From contig CP128433.1 of the NCBI GenBank assembly GCA_032615215.1, forward strand, positions 2,315,501 through 2,379,500: DNA of 64,000 bases, given 5' to 3'. Position 1 is the stretch's first letter, and each line of letters begins with the position of its first letter. The position numbers and the translations under genes were made by a program. Below are positions 1 to 9,744 of the stretch, one piece after another. Origin of the DNA: Microbulbifer sp. MKSA007 (GTDB lineage: Bacteria; Pseudomonadota; Gammaproteobacteria; Pseudomonadales; Cellvibrionaceae). A model generated the notes under the pieces. It ran no database searches and was not told where the DNA came from. It saw nothing but the letters and a program-made list of their open reading frames with translations.

Positions 1-1302
1 ACAGCCCAAGAAAAGGCAGATGCGATTGAACGTTGGCTTGACGCGGCTCGTTACTATGAGCAAGAAATAGCCAATCTCCGCCGGGGGTTAGAGCAAGGTT
101 ACTCCGCACCTCAGAGTGTGGTTAAGCGAGTCATTCAGCAAGTTGATGGCTTGACCCAAGTACCTATCGATGAGCACCCGTTCTTGGGGTTAGCGAAGAA
201 AGCTGGGGACCCTGAGTTTGAAGCTGCATTTAAACAGGTGCTTTCAGATTACGTTATCCCCTCAATGGAGAATTACAAGAATTTTCTAGAGTCTGCCTAT
301 TTACCTGAAGCCAGAGCGGAGCTTGGTATCCATGCGATTCCTAATGGCCGTAAATGTTATATGGCTCAGTATCGTTCTTATACGACTTTGCAGAGAACAC
401 CTGAAGAAGTTTTTGAGTTGGGTTTAAGGGCTGTCAACTCAAACAAGAGCGAAGTGGTTCGCTTAGGCAAGGAGTTCTATCAAGTAGATTCCTATTCTGA
501 GGCAGTGGCAAGGGCCAGTGAGGATAAAACTCAGAAATTTAATAGCGCTGATGAAATGCATCAGTTTTATGAGCGCCTGGTAGATAAGTCTAGAGATTTA
601 ACCGTTGACTTCTTCCATGAAATGCCTTTGATCGAAATGGAAGTAAAAGCTATCCCTGAGCATGAACAGGGATCAGGTCGCAGCGCACACTATATTCCGG
701 GCACCAAGGAGCGCAAGGCGAGATTTGGATATGATCCGACAACTTACAAGGATGAGTCTTACGCTTCTGCAGAGAAGGTTACTATCCACGAAGGGTACCC
801 GGGCCATCATATGCAAATTGCTCTCGTACAAGAGCAAGAAAAGTTTCACAAAATAGAAGATGCTTTGTCTAACTCTGCTTTTGCTGAAGGTTGGGGTAGG
901 TACTCTGAACATCTAGCGGAGGAAGCGGGAATGTATCAGTATGGGTCAACCAAGATCCTAAGGAGAGCATGGCCTGCGCGAGGTATGGTAGCGGACACCG
1001 CAATGCATGTACTCGATTGGAGTGATGAAAAGGTTGCGGAGTTTTTGCAGGATTCTGGCGCTTCATTTGCAAAAGGCCCGAGGACTCTGATGGACCGAAT
1101 GGCGGTTATGCCTGCGCAGCTTACTTCTTATGATTCTGGTGCCCTCGAGATTTTCGCCTTGCGAGAACTGATGCAAAATGAACTTGGTGAAGACTTCGAT
1201 ATTAAGGACTTCCATGAAATCATTCTGAGAAATGGCAATGTTCCTATGGCCGTACTAAGTGAGCAGGTAAGGGATTTCATTCAGGATAAGAAGCAAGGGT
1301 AG
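1..1302 (+). CDS. DUF885 family metallohydrolase, C-terminal part
   Basis: The reading frame is open from base 1, so the gene starts outside the window and 433 codons are visible. The zinc-site motif HEGYPGHH (bases 787-810) and the downstream AFAEGWGRYSEHLAEE block, which supplies a further acidic ligand, are the signature of DUF885, a family of M32/M3-like zinc-dependent hydrolases usually annotated as uncharacterised exported peptidases. The signal peptide, if any, is off the left edge. A methionine-like GTG at 118 is only an internal codon. Substrate unknown. The family call is firm; the peptidase activity is inferred from the motif. Confidence 0.85.
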   Translation, partial: TAQEKADAIERWLDAARYYEQEIANLRRGLEQGYSAPQSVVKRVIQQVDGLTQVPIDEHPFLGLAKKAGDPEFEAAFKQVLSDYVIPSMENYKNFLESAYLPEARAELGIHAIPNGRKCYMAQYRSYTTLQRTPEEVFELGLRAVNSNKSEVVRLGKEFYQVDSYSEAVARASEDKTQKFNSADEMHQFYERLVDKSRDLTVDFFHEMPLIEMEVKAIPEHEQGSGRSAHYIPGTKERKARFGYDPTTYKDESYASAEKVTIHEGYPGHHMQIALVQEQEKFHKIEDALSNSAFAEGWGRYSEHLAEEAGMYQYGSTKILRRAWPARGMVADTAMHVLDWSDEKVAEFLQDSGASFAKGPRTLMDRMAVMPAQLTSYDSGALEIFALRELMQNELGEDFDIKDFHEIILRNGNVPMAVLSEQVRDFIQDKKQG

Positions 1303-1319
1303 CTGCGTTTAAGTCTGAT

Positions 1320-1347
1320 CTCGGGCTCGTGTTATTGCGAGCCTGAG
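1320..1347 (+). terminator. Hairpin after the DUF885 gene
   Basis: Ten-base arms CTCGGGCTCG (1320-1329) and CGAGCCTGAG (1338-1347) pair with one mismatch around an 8-base loop, 18 bases after the stop codon. No U-tract follows, so it may be a weak or Rho-assisted terminator. Confidence 0.4.
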
Positions 1348-1419
1348 CTACACAGTTGGGTGCCAATTAATTTTTGACTAAGTGTCAGCGCTATATAAGT
1401 TGGGTTCCCGAATTGGGCT

Positions 1420-1755
1420 ATGTTTAATTTTTTTACTATAGTGGTTTTTTCCTTCCCAGTTACGATTTTAATCAGTCACCTAAAGTTATCTGATCTGATT
1501 AAGTACCAATTTGAGAGGTACCATGAAAAATGGCTTAGGGATGGAAGTCCGATGGCTTTGTTTTTCAAACCGAGGGGCTCTTCCTCTTATGCCTTTCATG
1601 CTGTATGTAACAGGTTGGCTCGAGGGGAGAGGCCGGGTTGGATCTTTGGTGATCCTTATGCAGAAATACTCTTTGGGAAAGTGAATTTTTGGGATGAATT
1701 TTCTAAATATCACACAATTCTCTTCGCTATCTCTATATTTTTATTCCTCTGGTAG
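1420..1755 (+). CDS. Small two-helix membrane protein, unknown
   Basis: A 111-residue frame not recognised as any family. It has a hydrophobic N-terminal segment (about residues 3-20), a polar middle rich in Arg/Lys/Trp (residues 28-95) and a C-terminal hydrophobic segment (about 96-110). This suggests a hairpin inner-membrane protein with the loop on one side of the membrane. The architecture resembles UspB-like proteins, but no sequence motif supports that name. No clear ribosome binding site precedes the ATG. It stands alone between the DUF885 gene and a convergent operon. Confidence 0.4.
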   Translation: MFNFFTIVVFSFPVTILISHLKLSDLIKYQFERYHEKWLRDGSPMALFFKPRGSSSYAFHAVCNRLARGERPGWIFGDPYAEILFGKVNFWDEFSKYHTILFAISIFLFLW

Positions 1756-1885
1756 TTGTTAAGATGGTTATAAAGTGGGTAGTTAATTGTTCTCTTAAGA
1801 AGTTGCTGCTGCCTGAGTCAAAGTAACTACCCCAAATAAAGCTTCGTAATTATTAATATGATGTTTTTAGGAGGCCTTACACTTA

Positions 1886-3049
1886 CTAAATCCCCATTTG
1901 CCTGGACGCCAGATCCCGCATAATTTCTTCAGATCCGCCACCAATCGCATTCACCCGCACTTCACGATATATACGCTCAACACGGCTGCCGCGCATATAG
2001 CCTGCGCCGCCCAATACCTGCATAGCCTCCCGAGCGCAGAACTCAAGAGTTTCTGTGGCTTGGACTTTGAGTAGTGCGATATCCGCTACTTTGAGCTGAT
2101 GTTGTTGCTCTGCCCAGGCACAGAGGTCCAGATAGGCTTGGGTGGCATTGATACGTTGAAGCATCTGGGCAAATTTGTGTCGAATCACTTGGTGATTGGC
2201 GAGACGCTTTCCGAAAGTCTGGCGCTCCTGGGCCCACTCAATGGCGTCCTGCAAACAGACCCGGCTGAACTCTACACAGGAAGCGGCAATGCCCAGGCGC
2301 TCGCGATTGAAGTTGTGCACTATGGGCAAGAAACCTTGGTTCTCACCGCCAATTAGATTACTCGCGGGCACGCGCACCTGATCAAAAAAGATACTGGCCG
2401 TATCAGAACACCACCAGCCCTGCTTTTTATCGAGAAGCTGCCGGCTAACGCCTTCGGCATCCGCAGGGATTAAGAGCAGGGAGATACCGCCGAAGCCTTC
2501 CTCGCCAGTGCGCACCGCAGTAGTAAACCAGTTAGCGCGCATACCGCCGGTGATATAGGTCTTTTCGCCGGTAACGATATAGTCATCCCCATCACGCTCT
2601 GCGCGGCACTGAAGATTGGCTACATCGGAGCCTGCGCCTGGCTCGGTAACAGCCAGGGAAATATGCTTTTCGCCACGTAATACCGAGGGAATAACCTGAT
2701 CTTTTAGGGCCTCACTGCCATAGTGCAGTAATGGGGGCAGGGCAATGCCGTGGACCATTAGGCTGGCGTAGAGACCACCAGCGCCGGGGCGGGCTAACTC
2801 CTCTGCGGCAACAATCATATGGAAGACATCGGTTTCGATGCCGCCGTAGTTTTCCGGATAACTCATCTGCAGAAGGCCAACTTCTGCGGCTTTTTTCCAA
2901 AGCTCGGCGGGTAGCTGGCCGTCTTCGTCCCATTCAGTAATGTAGGGAGTAATCTCGCGGTCGACAAAGCGGCGCAACTGGGTGCGCCATTCCTGATGGC
3001 CTTCGTCATAGAAGGGGCTTGCCATACGGGAGGCATCAATATCGTACAT
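1886..3049 (-). CDS. Acyl-CoA dehydrogenase, last gene of the atu-like operon
   Basis: A 387-residue FAD-dependent acyl-CoA dehydrogenase. The FAD/substrate motif VTEPGAGSD lies near residue 134, and the C-terminal block ends IGGGSEEIM, the same style as the AtuD-like protein upstream (IGGGADEVM), so the two are probably paralogues. It would oxidise an acyl-CoA to the 2-enoyl-CoA with ETF as acceptor. It follows the biotin carboxylase gene by 11 bases and has a ribosome-binding-like AGGAG just before its ATG. In the Pseudomonas atu cluster a short-chain dehydrogenase and a CoA ligase follow atuF instead, so this second dehydrogenase may handle a chain-shortened or saturated intermediate. Its exact substrate is unknown. 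Confidence 0.85.
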   Translation of the reverse strand: MYDIDASRMASPFYDEGHQEWRTQLRRFVDREITPYITEWDEDGQLPAELWKKAAEVGLLQMSYPENYGGIETDVFHMIVAAEELARPGAGGLYASLMVHGIALPPLLHYGSEALKDQVIPSVLRGEKHISLAVTEPGAGSDVANLQCRAERDGDDYIVTGEKTYITGGMRANWFTTAVRTGEEGFGGISLLLIPADAEGVSRQLLDKKQGWWCSDTASIFFDQVRVPASNLIGGENQGFLPIVHNFNRERLGIAASCVEFSRVCLQDAIEWAQERQTFGKRLANHQVIRHKFAQMLQRINATQAYLDLCAWAEQQHQLKVADIALLKVQATETLEFCAREAMQVLGGAGYMRGSRVERIYREVRVNAIGGGSEEIMRDLASRQMGI

Positions 3050-3060
3050 GCTGATCTCCT

Positions 3061-5085
3061 TTAGGAAGTAGCGTCGCTGGGGATTTTGGCGGTTTCCGTG
3101 GGAGCGGCTTCGATCTGAACTAACAGCTGGCCACCGCGTACCTGGTCTCCTTCACAGGCGCCCAGTTTAATTACGGTACCGTCGCGGTCTGCGCGCAGGG
3201 CGTGCTCCATTTTCATAGCTTCCATTAAGGCGATAGTGTCTCCCCGCTGAACTCTTTGATTGGGCTCAACCAATACCTGCACCAGGCAACCGTCCATAGG
3301 GGCCGTGATGCGGCCACTGCCTTCATTAAGGCTCGATTTGGCCGGGGCGTGGGTGATATCGACAAAATGAAATTGCCTGCCGTCTAACAGGAGATGCAGA
3401 TTGCTTTGGTTGGCTAGGAACAGTCTCTTTTGGCTAACGCCATCCAGCAGGAGTTCAGCACTATAAACTCCACTTTCTTTTTTTGATTTCTCAAAATGGA
3501 CCCACTGAATCAGGAACTGCTGGTCGCCTACTGAGATTTGATAAGAATTATCTACTAACGCCAGCAGCTCACAGTTTAGGGTTTGTCCTGCAATTTCCAG
3601 TCGGTAGTTGATCGGCACGCTGTTGTCACCACTGCGCCAGTCACTGCGGCCGCTACGCCGATCCTGAGGGTTGGCTTGGTGCAAGTGATTAAGTAATGTG
3701 GCTTGGGCTGCGATTACTGCTGGAACTGGTTCTGCGGATGTCAGCGTGCTCTTTTGGTCGAGAAAGCTGGTATCGGCATCGCCAGCGATAAACTGTGATT
3801 CGGCCAGGATCTTCTGCAGGAAATGGATATTGTTTTTGGGGCCGATAAATTCCAGCCGGGTTAGGGCTTGAGTTAGCTTGCGCCGAGCTTCTTCTCGATC
3901 CTGCCCCCAAGCAATTAATTTGCCGAGCATGGGGTCGTAAAATGGCGTAATTTCGCAACCATTTTTCAAAGCGTGGTCGATACGGATTCCTTGCCCCTTT
4001 GGCGCTACCCAGTGGAGTACTTTTCCGGCCTGGGGCAGGAATTGTTGTTCCGGGTCTTCGGCATACAGGCGGACTTCAATGGCGTGCCCCTGCTGGGAGA
4101 CTTGCTGCTGGGAAACGCATAGGGCTTCGCCGCGTGCTACTGCCAGTTGCCAAGCTACCAGGTCAAAACCGGTTACCATTTCTGTTACCGGGTGCTCTAC
4201 TTGCAACCGGGTGTTCATTTCCAGGAAATAGAATTCGCCGTTGGGGCAGAGTAGAAACTCTACGGTGCCCGCGCCTAGATAACCGCAGGCTCGCGCGGCG
4301 TCGACAGCTGCTTGCCCCATTCTTTCCCGCAGTTGGGTGTCGACCGCTGGGGAAGGGCACTCTTCGACCACTTTTTGATGGCGTCGCTGTACGGAGCAAT
4401 CCCGCTCCCCCAGGTGAATACAGTTGCCATGACGATCCGCAAATACCTGGATTTCGATATGGCGAGCGTTGACCAGTGCCTTTTCCAGAATTAACTCGTC
4501 GCTGCCGAATGCACTCATGGATTCACTGCGGGCGGCGCGCAACTGGGAGGCCAGCTCGTTGTCTCCGTGAGCCAGGCGCATGCCGCGCCCACCACCGCCT
4601 GCGGCAGCTTTGATCATTAACGGGAAGCCAATGCGCCGCGCCTCGGCGACCAGGGTGTCGTCGTCCTGGGCACCCTGGAAGCCGGGAATACAGGGTACGC
4701 CGGCAGCGGCAACAAACTCCTTGGCTTTGCGTTTGTTGCCCATCAATTCTATGACTTCGGCACTCGGGCCAACAAAACTCAGTCCATTCTCTTCGCAAGC
4801 GCTGGCAAATTCCGCATTCTCAGCGAGAAAGCCGTAGCCAGGGTGGACGGCAGTGGCTCCGGATTTTTTAGCTGCGGCGAGAATTTTTTGGATATCCAGA
4901 TAGGACTCTGCCGAAGTCTGCCCGCCAATGGCTACGGCGATATCGGCAGTCTGTGCGTGAAGTGCATCGCAGTCCGCATCGCTGTAGACGGCGACTGTGC
5001 GATAGCCTTCCGCCCGAGCAGTTCGCATAATTCGCAGTGCGATCTCGCCTCGATTGGCGATTAACAGGGTCTCTGTTGTCGACAT
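3061..5085 (-). CDS. atuF: Biotin-carboxylase/BCCP alpha subunit, geranyl-CoA carboxylase type
   Basis: Alpha subunit of an acyl-CoA carboxylase. The N-terminal biotin carboxylase starts at LLIANRGEIALRI, the ATP-grasp loop is AAAGGGGRGMR, and the catalytic region holds EMNTRLQVEHPVTE. A middle BT-like linker follows, then a C-terminal biotinyl domain with EAMKMEH, whose Lys carries biotin. The start was set at 5085 (674 residues, MSTTETLL), where ATG shares one base with the stop of the preceding gene (TGATG), a translational-coupling arrangement; a further in-frame ATG at 5097 is less likely. It acts with the carboxyltransferase encoded at 7146-8753. Methylcrotonyl-CoA carboxylase alpha is the main alternative; the neighbourhood favours geranyl-CoA carboxylase. 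Confidence 0.8.
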   Translation of the reverse strand: MSTTETLLIANRGEIALRIMRTARAEGYRTVAVYSDADCDALHAQTADIAVAIGGQTSAESYLDIQKILAAAKKSGATAVHPGYGFLAENAEFASACEENGLSFVGPSAEVIELMGNKRKAKEFVAAAGVPCIPGFQGAQDDDTLVAEARRIGFPLMIKAAAGGGGRGMRLAHGDNELASQLRAARSESMSAFGSDELILEKALVNARHIEIQVFADRHGNCIHLGERDCSVQRRHQKVVEECPSPAVDTQLRERMGQAAVDAARACGYLGAGTVEFLLCPNGEFYFLEMNTRLQVEHPVTEMVTGFDLVAWQLAVARGEALCVSQQQVSQQGHAIEVRLYAEDPEQQFLPQAGKVLHWVAPKGQGIRIDHALKNGCEITPFYDPMLGKLIAWGQDREEARRKLTQALTRLEFIGPKNNIHFLQKILAESQFIAGDADTSFLDQKSTLTSAEPVPAVIAAQATLLNHLHQANPQDRRSGRSDWRSGDNSVPINYRLEIAGQTLNCELLALVDNSYQISVGDQQFLIQWVHFEKSKKESGVYSAELLLDGVSQKRLFLANQSNLHLLLDGRQFHFVDITHAPAKSSLNEGSGRITAPMDGCLVQVLVEPNQRVQRGDTIALMEAMKMEHALRADRDGTVIKLGACEGDQVRGGQLLVQIEAAPTETAKIPSDATS

Positions 5086-5888
5086 CAGTGCTGCCACTCC
5101 GGTGATCGTTTTTCCAGAAATGCACGGGCGCCTTCCCGCCCTTCATGGCCTTGAATTGCACGGGAAAACTGCTGCGCAGCGCCGTCGAGCAGTTGGCCGA
5201 GGGCAGTCTCATCGCTCACCCGTGCAGCATCCAGCAAGATCTGCTTGGTCGTTGCCAGGGCGCCGGGAGCGCAGGCATTGATCGCGCCCAAGTGTTCCTG
5301 CAGCGCGCCTTCGAGGGCTTCGGAATTATCGAGCAACTGGTGGATTAACCCAATTTCCAAGGCCTGCTGTGCATTGACTTTTGCTCCGCTCAGGGCCAGG
5401 CGTCGGGCCTGGGAGAGGCCGACCCGTGCCACGACAAAGGGAGCAATTTGTGCAGGCGGTAAACCCAGGCGGGTTTCCGGAAGGGCAAAGCGGCAACTGC
5501 GATCGGCGATAGCAATATCGGCACTGCAAGCGAGCCCGAAACCACCGCCCATTACGGCACCTTCCAGTACGGCAATGACTATTAAAGGGGTGCGATTAAA
5601 GCGTTCCATCAGTTCACCGAAACGACGGTTTAGGTGAAAAAATACATCACTATTTCCATCGCTCGCGCCCTGCTGAGCATTGAGCATATCGGCAATATCG
5701 CCACCGGCGCAGAAGTTGTGTTCTGCACCCCGCAGTACCAACGCTCGCACCTGCGGATCTTCTTCCGCTTCTGCGAGTTTTTGCAGAAGCTCATCTACCA
5801 TTTGCAAACTGATGGCGTTGCGCTGTTGCGGGCGATTTAGCGTGAGATGGCGGGCGATGCCGATGGTTTCATCAATAATTGTCTCCAT
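5085..5888 (-). CDS. atuE: Enoyl-CoA hydratase, isohexenylglutaconyl-CoA hydratase-like
   Basis: A 267-residue crotonase-fold protein. The first oxyanion-hole segment is NFCAGGDIADM (about residue 60) and the second is EGAVMGGGFGLACSADIAIA (about residues 109-128). The acidic residues of the active site lie in FALPETRLGLPP. Family knowledge and position between the dehydrogenase and the carboxylase alpha gene suggest hydration of isohexenylglutaconyl-CoA, the product of geranyl-CoA carboxylation. It lies 9 bases after atuD and overlaps atuF by one base. The leucine-pathway methylglutaconyl-CoA hydratase (LiuC) is the alternative, but no HMG-CoA lyase gene is present here to go with it. Confidence 0.75.
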   Translation of the reverse strand: METIIDETIGIARHLTLNRPQQRNAISLQMVDELLQKLAEAEEDPQVRALVLRGAEHNFCAGGDIADMLNAQQGASDGNSDVFFHLNRRFGELMERFNRTPLIVIAVLEGAVMGGGFGLACSADIAIADRSCRFALPETRLGLPPAQIAPFVVARVGLSQARRLALSGAKVNAQQALEIGLIHQLLDNSEALEGALQEHLGAINACAPGALATTKQILLDAARVSDETALGQLLDGAAQQFSRAIQGHEGREGARAFLEKRSPEWQH

Positions 5889-5897
5889 GGCCTGACC

Positions 5898-7064
5898 TCA
5901 CGCGGTGGGTTTGCGTTTGCTGGGCAGTATGCCCATCAGCTTACAGATAATGCCGAGCATTACTTCATCTGCACCGCCGCCGATAGCGGTGAGACGGCTA
6001 TCCCGGTATGCGCGGTTGATGACAGTCTCCTCGATATAGCCCATGCCACCCCAGAACTGCAGGCACTGATCGGGAATAGAGCGGGACAGGCGACCAGCCT
6101 TGAGCTTGGCCATTGAAGCAAGGGTAGTGACATCTTGACCTGCCACATAAGCTTCCACCGCGCGCCAGGTTAGAGAGCGCAGGCATTCCACTTCGGTCTG
6201 CATTTCTGCGAGGGCAAAGTGGATAGTTTGATTGTCGATCAATGGTGCTTTAAAGGCATGGCGTTCGCGCACATAGTCGATGGTGCTGGTTACACAGTGC
6301 TCCAGGCCTTTTAAGTTCAGCGCGGCGCCGGCGAGGCGTTCTTCCTGGAACTGAAGCATCTGCAATAGGAATCCGGCACCTTCATCGCCGATACGGAAAT
6401 GCTTGGGCACCCTTACATTGTCAAAAAAGATGGGAGCGGTTTCCGATGAGCGCATGCCCAGTTTGTCGAGTTTTTCGCCGATGCGTACCCCTGGCGTTTT
6501 TGCCGGAATAATGATCAGGGATTTGTTGCTGTGGGCTTTGCCCTCACTGGTATTCACCAGGGTGCAGAAAAAGTCTGCGCAGGGGGCGTTGGTGATCCAC
6601 ATCTTGCTGCCGTTGATCACATAGTCGTCGCCATCGTTTTTGGCAGTGGTTTTAATTGAAGCAACATCGGAACCGGCGCCGGGTTCGGATACGGCGATTG
6701 CGCCGATCATCTCGCCACTCACAGCGGGAATCAGGAACTGCTCTTTCAGATCCTGGCTGCCAAAATTAGCCAGAGCCGGGGTGCACATGGAGGTTTGCAC
6801 TGAAATTGACAGGGGTACGCCGCCACAGTGGGCGCTGCCCAGCTCTTCCAGGAAAACGGTTTCGTAACTGAAGTCGAGGCCCAGACCACCGAAGTCCGTG
6901 GACTTGCTGATGCCCAGCAGGCCCAGGTTGGCCAGTTGTTGGAAAATTTCGTGGATAGGAAAGCGGCCGGCCTTTTCCCATTCCGCCACATTGGGATTGA
7001 TTTCCTGCTGTACAAAGTTTTGTACAGTGCGCTGCAGTTCCCGGTGTTGATCGCTAAATATCAT
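5898..7064 (-). CDS. atuD: Acyl-CoA dehydrogenase, citronellyl-CoA dehydrogenase-like
   Basis: A 388-residue acyl-CoA dehydrogenase with the FAD motif VSEPGAGSDVASI, the usual MWITNAP segment, and a C-terminal LTAIGGGADEVMLGIICKLMG block. In the acyclic terpene pathway this step turns citronellyl-CoA into geranyl-CoA, passing electrons to ETF. It sits between the carboxyltransferase gene (81 bases upstream) and the hydratase gene, exactly as atuD does in Pseudomonas. Isovaleryl-CoA dehydrogenase is the alternative if the operon served leucine breakdown. Family is certain, substrate inferred from synteny. Confidence 0.75.
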   Translation of the reverse strand: MIFSDQHRELQRTVQNFVQQEINPNVAEWEKAGRFPIHEIFQQLANLGLLGISKSTDFGGLGLDFSYETVFLEELGSAHCGGVPLSISVQTSMCTPALANFGSQDLKEQFLIPAVSGEMIGAIAVSEPGAGSDVASIKTTAKNDGDDYVINGSKMWITNAPCADFFCTLVNTSEGKAHSNKSLIIIPAKTPGVRIGEKLDKLGMRSSETAPIFFDNVRVPKHFRIGDEGAGFLLQMLQFQEERLAGAALNLKGLEHCVTSTIDYVRERHAFKAPLIDNQTIHFALAEMQTEVECLRSLTWRAVEAYVAGQDVTTLASMAKLKAGRLSRSIPDQCLQFWGGMGYIEETVINRAYRDSRLTAIGGGADEVMLGIICKLMGILPSKRKPTA

Positions 7065-7145
7065 TATTGTTTTCCCTGCCTTGAAGTGTGAACCCGGTGA
7101 TTGTGTTAATGGGCAACCGCATTTCCTTGTTGCCCCGGTTTTTCG

Positions 7146-8753
7146 TTAGAACCTAGCTACGCCAAAGGTATTTTTATTGAGTTTTCTCTGCTCGGCCTCA
7201 TTGCAAATTTCTAGCAACATGCCTAAAAGTTTGCGTGTATCGCGGGGATCGATAATGCCGTCATCCCAGAGGCGTGCACTGCAGGCGAGAGCATCGGAAT
7301 TGCCATGCATAAATGCGCTGGTGTCATTTTCCAATTTGTCCAATACAGTCTCATCCACATTGCCACTGCGTTGCATTTTTTGCTCGGTGACGATGCGCAT
7401 TACCTTGCCGGCCTGGGCTGCGCCCATAACTGCGGTGCGGGAATTGGGCCAGGCAAAAATAAAGCGGGGATCGAATCCGCGACCGCACATGGCGTAGTTG
7501 CCGGCCCCGTAGGAACCGCCCACGACAATACTGAGTTTTGGTACGCTGGCATTGGCCACGGCCTGAATCATTTTGGCCCCGTGCTTGATGATGCCGTTGC
7601 GCTCCACCTCGGTACCCACCATAAAGCCGGTGGTGTTATGTAAAAACAGCAGTGGAGTGCCACTCTGTTCGCACAACTGAATAAACTGCGCGGCCTTGTT
7701 GGCCCCCTTGGGGGTGATCGGGCCGTTATTCCCAATAATTCCTACAGGAAAGCCTTCAATACGAATATGGCCACATACGGTTTGTCGATCGAATTCCGGC
7801 TTGAAATCCAGCATGGCAGAGCCGTCGGCGATACGAGCGAGAATTTCGCGCACGTCGTAGGGCTTTTTGCTGTCTGCTGGAATCAGGCCGAGCAGGTCGT
7901 CGATAGGATGCAATGGGTCTCGGTAGTCTTTTTGTACTGAGCTTTTAATGGGTGAGGCTAGGGTGGCAATAATTTCCCTTGCTATGCGGATACCATCGGC
8001 GTCGTTCTCAGCTAAGTAATCGCCACTGCCGGATTCGGTACAGTGCATTTCCGCTCCGCCGAGGCTTTCCGCATCGGCAATTTCACCGGTGGCTGCTTTC
8101 AGTAGCGGCGGCCCAGCCAGATACATACCGGTTTGCCCGCGTACCATGACCACATAATCTGACAGGCCTGGCTGGTAAGCACCGCCGGCAGTAGCGCCGC
8201 CATGTACCACGGTTACTTGCGGAATACCGGCAGCGGACATTCGAGCCTGGTTAGCAAACCCCCGCCCGCCGGGAGCGAAAGTGTCGCTGGCATACATCAG
8301 GTTGGCACCACCACTTTGTGCCAGGGCGACAATCGGCAAATGATTCTCCAGAGCGATCCTCTGCATTCGCAGGGCTTTATCCATCCCGGCTGGTGAGATG
8401 GTGCCACCTTTTACGGCATAGTTATCCACCCGTACCATGCAACGTTGTCCGCTGACCTGGCCAATGCCACAAATGGCTCCACCACCCGCACCGGTACCAT
8501 CCTGGTCGTCAAAAAGTTTATAGCCGGCAAGGGAGCACAACTCTACAAAAGGCGCGCCGGGGTCGAGCAATAAATTAAGGCGCTCCCTTGGCAGCAGCCA
8601 GCCCCTGTCACGATAGCGCGCAGCCTTACTTTTCTCTGCCTGTACCGGGCGTTGCTCAGCTTCACGAAAATGGTTGATCTGTTCCAGCATGGCAGCTTGG
8701 TTGTCATTGAACTCTGCCGAGCGGTTGTCGAGCTGGGAATCAATCGGCTGCAT
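7146..8753 (-). CDS. atuC: Carboxyltransferase beta subunit, geranyl-CoA carboxylase type
   Basis: A 535-residue biotin-dependent carboxyltransferase with tandem crotonase-like N and C domains. Visible markers are VVHGGATAGGAYQPGLSDYV for CoA-ester binding, YLAGPPLLKAATGE, a LGGAEMH segment, and the C-domain VGGSYGAGNYAMCGRGFDPR. Partner of the biotin-bearing alpha subunit encoded at 3061-5085; together they would carboxylate geranyl-CoA (or 3-methylcrotonyl-CoA). The ATG overlaps the stop of the upstream SDR gene by one base (TAATG), indicating coupled translation. I did not try to assign the pocket residue that distinguishes geranyl- from methylcrotonyl-CoA selectivity, because the alignment cannot be made by eye. 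Confidence 0.8.
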   Translation of the reverse strand: MQPIDSQLDNRSAEFNDNQAAMLEQINHFREAEQRPVQAEKSKAARYRDRGWLLPRERLNLLLDPGAPFVELCSLAGYKLFDDQDGTGAGGGAICGIGQVSGQRCMVRVDNYAVKGGTISPAGMDKALRMQRIALENHLPIVALAQSGGANLMYASDTFAPGGRGFANQARMSAAGIPQVTVVHGGATAGGAYQPGLSDYVVMVRGQTGMYLAGPPLLKAATGEIADAESLGGAEMHCTESGSGDYLAENDADGIRIAREIIATLASPIKSSVQKDYRDPLHPIDDLLGLIPADSKKPYDVREILARIADGSAMLDFKPEFDRQTVCGHIRIEGFPVGIIGNNGPITPKGANKAAQFIQLCEQSGTPLLFLHNTTGFMVGTEVERNGIIKHGAKMIQAVANASVPKLSIVVGGSYGAGNYAMCGRGFDPRFIFAWPNSRTAVMGAAQAGKVMRIVTEQKMQRSGNVDETVLDKLENDTSAFMHGNSDALACSARLWDDGIIDPRDTRKLLGMLLEICNEAEQRKLNKNTFGVARF

Positions 8754-9646
8754 TAGAGCTTGCCCTCCGCTTCCAATTCTTCCACTACCTGCGGCCGACG
8801 TTTGCGATGGAATCCGTTGAAGCGCTTAGAGTTACGGGCCGCCTGTGGCTGCCAAAGGGGAGAGTGATGTTTGAGACTCGAGCCACCATCGATACGCAGC
8901 GTTTGTCCAGTGATATAGCTGGCGGCATCGGAAAGCAGGAAGCACACGGCCCCACTAATTTCCGCTTCCTCTCCCAATCGATAGAGGGGAATACTGTCTC
9001 GGAAGCCCGGTAATAGCTCGCGCAGGAATTTGGGGTCGTAAGTATCAAAGCCGCTGGAGAGAATATAGCCTGGCGCTACAGCATTAACTCGAACCCCAAA
9101 AGGTGCCCACTCTAAGGCGGAGGTTTCGGTAATATTTTCCATGCCTGCTCGAGCGGCACCGGAATGCCCCATCATTGGCATACCGCCGGCGTTATCTGCG
9201 GTGATATTTACGATACTGCCGCCGTGCTGTTTCATAGATTGAACAAAAACTTCTCGGGACATTAAAAAGCCACCGAGCAGGTTACTGCGTACAACAGCAT
9301 CGAACCCTTTTGTGTTGATCTGCTCAAGGGGTGAGGGGAACTGGCCACCGGCATTGTTCACTAATCCGTGAATTTGGCCCCGGGCCTGGACTATTTGCCC
9401 CACTGTCTCCTGCACCCCTTCTTCATCGCGGATGTCCAGGCTGAATAAGCTGCACTCGCCAGCATCGTTGTTGATCTCGCCGGCAACCCTTTCCAGCTTG
9501 TCCAGTTTGCGCCCGATCAATACTACATGGGCGCCGAGGCTGGCCAATTCGTGGGCAATGCAGCGTCCAATACCGCTGCCGCCGCCGGTGACGATATAGG
9601 TTTGCTCGCTAAAGCTGCCGGAGCGCAGCTGGCTTTGATAGCGCAT
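8753..9646 (-). CDS. atuB: Short-chain dehydrogenase/reductase, AtuB-like, first gene of the operon
   Basis: A 297-residue SDR. The Rossmann motif TGGGSGIG lies near residue 21 and LVNNAGG near 95. The usual YxxxK pair is altered: where Tyr-x-x-x-Lys is expected the sequence reads HSGAARAGMEN, so the protein belongs to the 2,4-dienoyl-CoA-reductase-like class in which Tyr and Lys are not arranged classically. A C-terminal GQTLRIDGG follows. A good ribosome binding site (AAGGAAA) precedes the ATG. First gene of the six-gene operon, transcribed away from the TetR regulator. In Pseudomonas the equivalent atuB is thought to act on terpenol/terpenal or acyl-CoA intermediates, but its reaction is not settled. 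Confidence 0.7.
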   Translation of the reverse strand: MRYQSQLRSGSFSEQTYIVTGGGSGIGRCIAHELASLGAHVVLIGRKLDKLERVAGEINNDAGECSLFSLDIRDEEGVQETVGQIVQARGQIHGLVNNAGGQFPSPLEQINTKGFDAVVRSNLLGGFLMSREVFVQSMKQHGGSIVNITADNAGGMPMMGHSGAARAGMENITETSALEWAPFGVRVNAVAPGYILSSGFDTYDPKFLRELLPGFRDSIPLYRLGEEAEISGAVCFLLSDAASYITGQTLRIDGGSSLKHHSPLWQPQAARNSKRFNGFHRKRRPQVVEELEAEGKL

Positions 9647-9744
9647 GAAAGTTTCCTTTTTTACGGCCTTACGGCTAATTCAGTTTTTATTGTTCTTGTC
9701 GGCGCTTGCGCCTGCGTGTGGGAAAACGCAGAATGGCTTAACGC